Source of the DNA: Chitinispirillales bacterium
GTDB taxonomy: Bacteria; Fibrobacterota; Chitinivibrionia; Chitinivibrionales; Chitinispirillaceae
Assembly (NCBI GenBank): GCA_031254445.1
Contig: JAIRUL010000231.1
Span: 1-10,001, forward strand
Direction: 5' to 3'
DNA length: 10,001 nucleotides
In this document: positions 5,887 through 10,001 of the stretch, piece by piece
Layout: each line of letters begins with the position of its first letter
Numbering within the stretch: position 1 is the stretch's first letter
Notes under the pieces: generated by a model
Database searches by the model: none
Told to the model about the DNA's origin: nothing
What the model saw: the letters and a program-made list of their open reading frames with translations, nothing else
Program-made: the position numbers and the translations under genes

Positions 5887-8800
5887 TGCAGCAAAAGATG
5901 CGCCTATCGAACGCAGAGGCAGAATCAACTTCTTCTGGAATTTGGCGCGGCGCAACGCCCTATTCTATTTGGGCGGAAATATCTTGTTCTGCGCCGGATG
6001 CGCCGCAAGCGCGGTAATACTCGCCGGCGCGCTGCTTATCGGGTCTTCGCTGAAGTCGAGCATCCGCGGGCTTTTTCAATACAGGCTCGGCGGCGTTGAG
6101 TGGGTTGCGGCGTCGTCGAGCGGGCACTTTAGAGAATCGATTGCTGACTCCATCGCTGCGCAATTAAACGTTAGCGCCGCGCCGATACTGCCGCTTGTTG
6201 GGTCTGCCGGCAGCATCGGAGGCGGCGGCAGCGTTCACCGCGTCAATATCATCGGCATCGATGAGAGGTTTTTTGGGCTTGGGGCGCGCGGCACGTCTTT
6301 ACAAAACCTTGCTGACGATTCACGGGATATTGCTAACGCTCCGTTTGACGGCAATTTTGCAATCGTCAACTCAGCGCTTGCAAAAAAATTAAGCATCAAT
6401 ATTAATGATCAAATCATCTTACGCTTCAAGGCAACCGGAACGCTTGCCTTAGACGCGCCCTTTGGGTCGCGAGACGATCCTGCCGCGCTAAGGCTGCCAG
6501 TGGCTGCCATTGCCGACAGTTCCCAGTTCGGCGATTTCAGCCTTAGAACCGAACACTTTACGGTATATAACGTATTCGTCCCGCTGAAATTGCTGCAATC
6601 GGCCAATAATACTCCGTCAATGGTATCAACTATTATCATAGGTAAATCAAACAATAAATCAATATCAAGAATTGATCAATCAATGCCAATTACAGATAAA
6701 TCAATCGCCGCCGCCATACAAAATAGCATCAACATCAAAGACGCCGGCCTGAGCCTGCGTAGAATCGGGACGGACGGCGATTTTGAAATACGCTCCGACC
6801 GAATTTTCATCGATGACGCGCTAAAAGCAAAAATAGCCAATGCAATCCCAATGTCTTTACCCGTCTCCTCATGGTTCGTCAATTCGATTAACAAATCATA
6901 CAACTCCACCCCCTACTCATTCGTATCCACCCCGCCCAAACCGTGCAGTATCGGCAGCAATCAAATAGAACTCTCCGAATGGGCGGCGCACGACCTAAAC
7001 GCATTAATCGGCGACACGATAACACTGACCTACTTCGTCCCAAGCCAAACATCCGGCCTGCGCGTTGATACTGCGGCGTTTATCGTCTCGGCGATACATA
7101 AAGATACCGTTTCGTGGCTAGACGAATCCCTCATGCCGCCGTATCCCGGCCTAGCCGACGCGGGGAGCTGCACCGACTGGAACCCGTCCATCCCCATAGA
7201 CCTCGGCAGGATACGGCCCAAAGACGAGGCGTACTGGGATAGGCACGGGGGAACACCCAAAGCGGTCATCGGGTATGAAGACGCCGCGCGGATTTGGGGC
7301 AACCGGTTTGGGGTCTGCACTGCGGTGCGCATCCCCGCCCATTCTGTCAATTCTATTAGCGTTATTTATGGGGTTAATAACGGTATTGACGGTATTGACG
7401 ATATCACCTCGGCAGATTCCTTATCAACGGGCAAAATCGAGGCGGCGATAACGTCCTCCCTGACGCCTTTAGACTGCGGCATTCGGCTAACGAATATCCG
7501 CGCAAATGCCGACAACGCGGTAAATAGCGGGATGGATTTCGCGCCGCTCTTCGTCGGGCTAAGCTTCTTTACCTTTGCCGCGTCGCTCCTATTAATATGG
7601 CTCTTGTCCGCGCTTCAAATAAAATCGCGAGCCAACGAGCGCTACGCGCTTATGGCGATGGGGTATTCGCGGAGACATATTTTACAGATCTATCTTTCCG
7701 AGGGATTTATTGTGTTTTCGATTGGCACAACGGCCGGTATACTCCTAAGCCCGCTTTACACCCTAGCCGTCATAAGCGCCCTAAAAACAATCTGGCGCGC
7801 AGCCGCCCAAACGCCCGCGCTAAATCTGCACATCGATACGGCATCAATGCTATACGGAAGCGTAGCCGCCTTTCTTTGCGCGCTTGCCGCGATGATGATC
7901 CCCGTACTCTCGGCCACGAAGATTAGGCGCGGCAAAGCGCCGTCGCTAGATATTAATAAAAAAATCTCCCGCGCATGGATACATTTGATCTCTTCGTCAA
8001 CCGTAGTTGTATTAATACCCCTATTGCTGCTATTGGCAAACGCCGCAAAGAGCCGCTCCGCGTCAACGCTCTTTTTTCTCTTCGGAACGATACTGCTAAT
8101 TGCGATGCTAAACCTAATATCCGCCGCCATCGACATCATAAAATCCAACGCATCAACAAAAGCGCTAACCATGCGCCGGTTCATCCTGCTGAACATCTCG
8201 CGCGAAAAGAGGCGCGTTTTGGGCGAAATCATGGTGCTCGCCTGCGCCCTCTACGTTTTAGGCACAACGCAGCTATTCCAACACTACGCGCTCGAAGGCC
8301 AAGCGCAGCGCTCAAGCGGAACCGGCGGCTTTCTTTGGTACGGAGAATTGAACGCCGGCATACCGAAAGAGCAAACCGGCGCGGCGTTCTTGCGCGAACG
8401 CGGGATTAACGTTGAGGATTCATCATTATTGCCGCTCGCAATGCGCATGAGGGACGGGGATGACGCAAGCTGCCTCAATTTGAACCGCTCCGAAACGCCC
8501 GCGCTTGTGGGCGTTAATCAGATATTGCTTGACAGTATCGGAGCATTTTCATTCTCATCAACTATCTCCACCGCAGACAAAAATCACCCGTGGCTGATAC
8601 TAGAGTCGCCACCCAAAAGCAAAAACACCGTCTACGGCATAGCCGACGCAAACACCATCGAATGGGGCCTAGGAAAATCCATCGGCGACACCCTGAGATA
8701 CGTAAACGACGCCGGCGACACGCTAAGCGTCGTCCTCGCCGCGGCTCTCAAAAACTCCATCTTCCAAGGCAAGGCGATTATAGCCGAATCCGACTTTGTG

Positions 8801-9433
8801 CGCCACTACCCGTCTATCAGCGGATACCGGATATTGCTTTTATCGCCAGTTAGTGCCGCAGTTGGCATGGATAGCATCTATACCGATGATAATGCCATCA
8901 AAAATAACGCCGCCATCAATGATAACATCTTCCGTAATAATAACATCTCCGCTAGCGATAAACGCATAGCCGCCGCCTTCCAATCGTTCCACGACAACAG
9001 CGGCCTGCAACTAGAATCAACCGCAGAACGCCTCAACGCCTTCAACTCAGTAGAAAATACCTACCTGTCAATATTCGCCGTACTGGGAATGATGGGCCTA
9101 ATGCTAGGGTGCGCCGGAATGGGGATTATAGTCGTGCGCGGCATAGAAGAGAGGCGGCGCGAGTTTGCGCTGCTCCTCGCCCAAGGGTTCGGCGTCCGCG
9201 CCATAAAACGTATGCTATTCTCGGAGCACGCCGCCATCGCGCTTGCAGGAGCGCTAGCCGGCCTCCTGCCGGCCATGCTCGCAAGCGGGGCAGAATTCAA
9301 AGCTTCGAGCGTTGCCAGAATTATTTGCCTATTATTTATTGTACTATCATGCGGGATAGGCTCGATCGCAATAGGCCTATGGGCGCGGATGCCGCGCAGC
9401 CGGGATTTGATTGGGGTGCTGAAGGAGGAGTAA
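5873..9433 (+). CDS. Large duplicated FtsX/MacB-type ABC permease
   Basis: This 1186-residue inner-membrane permease pairs with the ATPase just upstream. Hydrophobic segments suggest ten transmembrane helices, at about 34-57, 557-582, 608-638, 659-684, 700-727, 731-756, 782-802, 1063-1088, 1119-1140 and 1147-1172. This is two FtsX modules joined by two extra helices, as in YbbP-like proteins. A first extracytoplasmic domain spans ~60-555 and a second ~803-1062. Both modules carry the cytoplasmic FtsX signature after the long loop: ANERYALMAMGYSRRHI and ERRREFALLLAQGFGVRAI. It is considerably longer than the ~800-residue YbbP; part of the excess is three low-complexity segments (~244-290, ~491-523, ~998-1031) rich in Asn, Ser, Ile and Asp. 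The start overlaps the ATPase stop and lacks a clear Shine-Dalgarno, consistent with coupling. By family it probably moves a lipid, lipoprotein or peptide, or remodels the envelope. The permease call is firm; the substrate is unknown. Confidence 0.92.
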   Translation: MPKTDAAKDAPIERRGRINFFWNLARRNALFYLGGNILFCAGCAASAVILAGALLIGSSLKSSIRGLFQYRLGGVEWVAASSSGHFRESIADSIAAQLNVSAAPILPLVGSAGSIGGGGSVHRVNIIGIDERFFGLGARGTSLQNLADDSRDIANAPFDGNFAIVNSALAKKLSININDQIILRFKATGTLALDAPFGSRDDPAALRLPVAAIADSSQFGDFSLRTEHFTVYNVFVPLKLLQSANNTPSMVSTIIIGKSNNKSISRIDQSMPITDKSIAAAIQNSINIKDAGLSLRRIGTDGDFEIRSDRIFIDDALKAKIANAIPMSLPVSSWFVNSINKSYNSTPYSFVSTPPKPCSIGSNQIELSEWAAHDLNALIGDTITLTYFVPSQTSGLRVDTAAFIVSAIHKDTVSWLDESLMPPYPGLADAGSCTDWNPSIPIDLGRIRPKDEAYWDRHGGTPKAVIGYEDAARIWGNRFGVCTAVRIPAHSVNSISVIYGVNNGIDGIDDITSADSLSTGKIEAAITSSLTPLDCGIRLTNIRANADNAVNSGMDFAPLFVGLSFFTFAASLLLIWLLSALQIKSRANERYALMAMGYSRRHILQIYLSEGFIVFSIGTTAGILLSPLYTLAVISALKTIWRAAAQTPALNLHIDTASMLYGSVAAFLCALAAMMIPVLSATKIRRGKAPSLDINKKISRAWIHLISSSTVVVLIPLLLLLANAAKSRSASTLFFLFGTILLIAMLNLISAAIDIIKSNASTKALTMRRFILLNISREKRRVLGEIMVLACALYVLGTTQLFQHYALEGQAQRSSGTGGFLWYGELNAGIPKEQTGAAFLRERGINVEDSSLLPLAMRMRDGDDASCLNLNRSETPALVGVNQILLDSIGAFSFSSTISTADKNHPWLILESPPKSKNTVYGIADANTIEWGLGKSIGDTLRYVNDAGDTLSVVLAAALKNSIFQGKAIIAESDFVRHYPSISGYRILLLSPVSAAVGMDSIYTDDNAIKNNAAINDNIFRNNNISASDKRIAAAFQSFHDNSGLQLESTAERLNAFNSVENTYLSIFAVLGMMGLMLGCAGMGIIVVRGIEERRREFALLLAQGFGVRAIKRMLFSEHAAIALAGALAGLLPAMLASGAEFKASSVARIICLLFIVLSCGIGSIAIGLWARMPRSRDLIGVLKEE
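7382..7399 (+). repeat. Small in-frame tandem repeat (GGTATTGAC)x2 in the permease
   Basis: A 9-bp unit occurs twice in tandem and encodes GID-GID within N-N-G-I-D-G-I-D-D-I, inside the second low-complexity segment of the first extracytoplasmic domain. Short, but it matches the repeat-rich character of similar segments elsewhere in the window. Confidence 0.6.
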
Positions 9434-9514
9434 AGTCAAAATCTTTTAAATCTTTTGGGGACTGAGGTGGAGCCCGTAACGCCCCGATAGATAATCCCCC
9501 CGAACCGGCGCACC
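9434..9514. other. Convergent intergenic gap, no clear terminator
   Basis: This 81-bp gap lies between the permease stop and the stop of the minus-strand FISUMP gene. It begins in an A/T-rich run including AAAGTCAAAATC (9432-9443), a 12-mer also found at 2586-2597 in the other repeat-bearing gap, followed by C/G-rich sequence. A bidirectional terminator would be expected between convergent genes, but I see no clean stem followed by a T-run. Confidence 0.5.
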
Positions 9515-10001
9515 TTAGTCCTGGGCTACGCACCTCCCCGAGAAGCCGTTGCTCTTGTCGCTGTCGTACTCGTACACGCCGCCGCCGTCGTAGTCCATGC
9601 CCCGGCTGTACGCGTTGCCGTTCCCGTACTCCGTCGCGCTCCACCAGTAGCCGCTGTAGCCGACAAAGTCGAAGCTGCCGCCGGAGTCGTTGCGGTAGCC
9701 GCCGGGCAAAGCCGAAAATCCAAACTCATCGGTGCCGTTGCCACCCTCGTTCCAACCCGTTTTTGATTTAAGCTTTTTACCCGCAACATCGTAATAGGCC
9801 TCCCTATCTTCATCATCGATTTTTCTTACCCCGCCGACTGCAGCCATAAGCCTATTCCACCCCGCAGTATCCGGCAAACGCCACCCGCTCGGGCAAACCT
9901 TAACCGCCGTTCCCCAATCGTACAGCCTGCTGTATTTTTTGCAGTTCGATTCAGCGCCACCATAACACCAGGAGTTCCCGGTTTTGTAACTTAGGTTCTC
10001 T
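9515..10001 (-). CDS. FISUMP-domain (Fib_succ_major) protein, C-terminal part
   Basis: On the minus strand, 161 codons are visible, ending in TAA at 9515-9517; the 5' end lies past the right edge. Hallmarks of the Fibrobacter succinogenes major paralogous domain appear in order: ENLSYKTGNSWCYGG, ESNCKKYSRLYDW, VCPSGWRLPDTAGWN, GKKLKSKTGWNEGGNGTDEF, GFSALPGGYR, GYSGYWWSATE, and KSNGFSGRCV near the end. The four cysteines (WCY, SNC, VCP, GRC) fit the family pattern. The apparent TTG start at 9877 is an internal leucine codon, because homology continues upstream without a stop. Family members are usually secreted or surface lipoproteins, with a fold I recall as related to C-type lectin-like domains; their function is not established. 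Upstream signal and extra domains cannot be seen. Convergent with the permease, so not in its operon. Confidence 0.95.
   Translation of the reverse strand, partial: ENLSYKTGNSWCYGGAESNCKKYSRLYDWGTAVKVCPSGWRLPDTAGWNRLMAAVGGVRKIDDEDREAYYDVAGKKLKSKTGWNEGGNGTDEFGFSALPGGYRNDSGGSFDFVGYSGYWWSATEYGNGNAYSRGMDYDGGGVYEYDSDKSNGFSGRCVAQD

Noticed and set aside
7756..8232. 158-residue minus-strand frame inside the permease
   Set aside because: It lies opposite transmembrane-encoding sequence of a well-supported gene, with no recognisable domain. The same applies to the minus-strand frames at 3063-3524 and 5475-5894.
9421..9433. GAAGGAGGAG as a ribosome site for a small downstream gene
   Set aside because: It encodes the KEE end of the permease; no ATG lies within a suitable distance, and the GTG at 9466 opens only a seven-codon frame.
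9526..9816. 96-residue Ala/Thr/Gly-rich minus-strand frame
   Set aside because: It is an alternative frame of the GC-rich FISUMP coding sequence, whose own frame has clear family homology.
9515..9877. FISUMP gene starting at TTG 9877
   Set aside because: Strong family homology (WCYGG, SNCKKY, VCPSGW) continues upstream without a stop to the window edge, so this codon is an internal Leu.

Overview
The window most likely comes from a Gram-negative gut or rumen bacterium of the Fibrobacterota or a close relative. The strongest clue is the partial gene at the right edge, which carries a clear FISUMP domain (Fibrobacter succinogenes major paralogous domain). This family is heavily expanded in Fibrobacter and its relatives and also occurs in some Bacteroidota. 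A lipoprotein signal and a LolD/FtsX-type ABC transporter fit a cell with a complex envelope. The phylum call is inference; no rRNA or tRNA gene is present to confirm it.

Layout. Positions 2-829 hold the C-terminal 275 residues of a NuoF-like (HndC/HydB-type) NADH-oxidising flavoprotein subunit. It overlaps by ATGA the gene at 826-2451, a composite iron-sulfur flavoprotein: NuoG-like [2Fe-2S] head, GltD-like double [4Fe-4S] domain, a shortened FAD domain, and a NuoG/HydA-like Fe-S tail with no catalytic domain behind it. A 179-bp intergenic stretch (2452-2630) has a two-unit tandem repeat and two perfect hairpins. Then come an eight-bladed PQQ-type beta-propeller lipoprotein (2631-3776), a GT4-like glycosyltransferase with substituted active-site positions (3806-5149), and an ABC exporter pair: a LolD/YbbA-type ATPase (5200-5886) overlapping by 14 bp a 1186-residue duplicated FtsX permease (5873-9433). 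An 81-bp gap separates the permease from the convergent FISUMP gene on the minus strand (9515 to beyond the right edge).

How the genes work together. The first two genes form one electron-transfer unit: NADH is probably oxidised on the NuoF-like subunit and electrons pass along the Fe-S/FAD chain of its partner to an acceptor not encoded here. The lipoprotein, glycosyltransferase and ABC pair are co-directional and could serve envelope biogenesis, but only the ATPase-permease pairing is firm.

The most distinctive signal is a recurring one. Otherwise conserved proteins (the Fe-S flavoprotein, the glycosyltransferase and the permease) contain low-complexity segments rich in Ser, Thr, Asn, Ile and Asp at domain boundaries or extracytoplasmic loops. 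These segments have more A/T, different codon choice and short in-frame repeats, as if a repeat-expansion process were acting on many genes. I found no CRISPR array, insertion sequence, tRNA, rRNA or riboswitch, and no convincing wholly new system.
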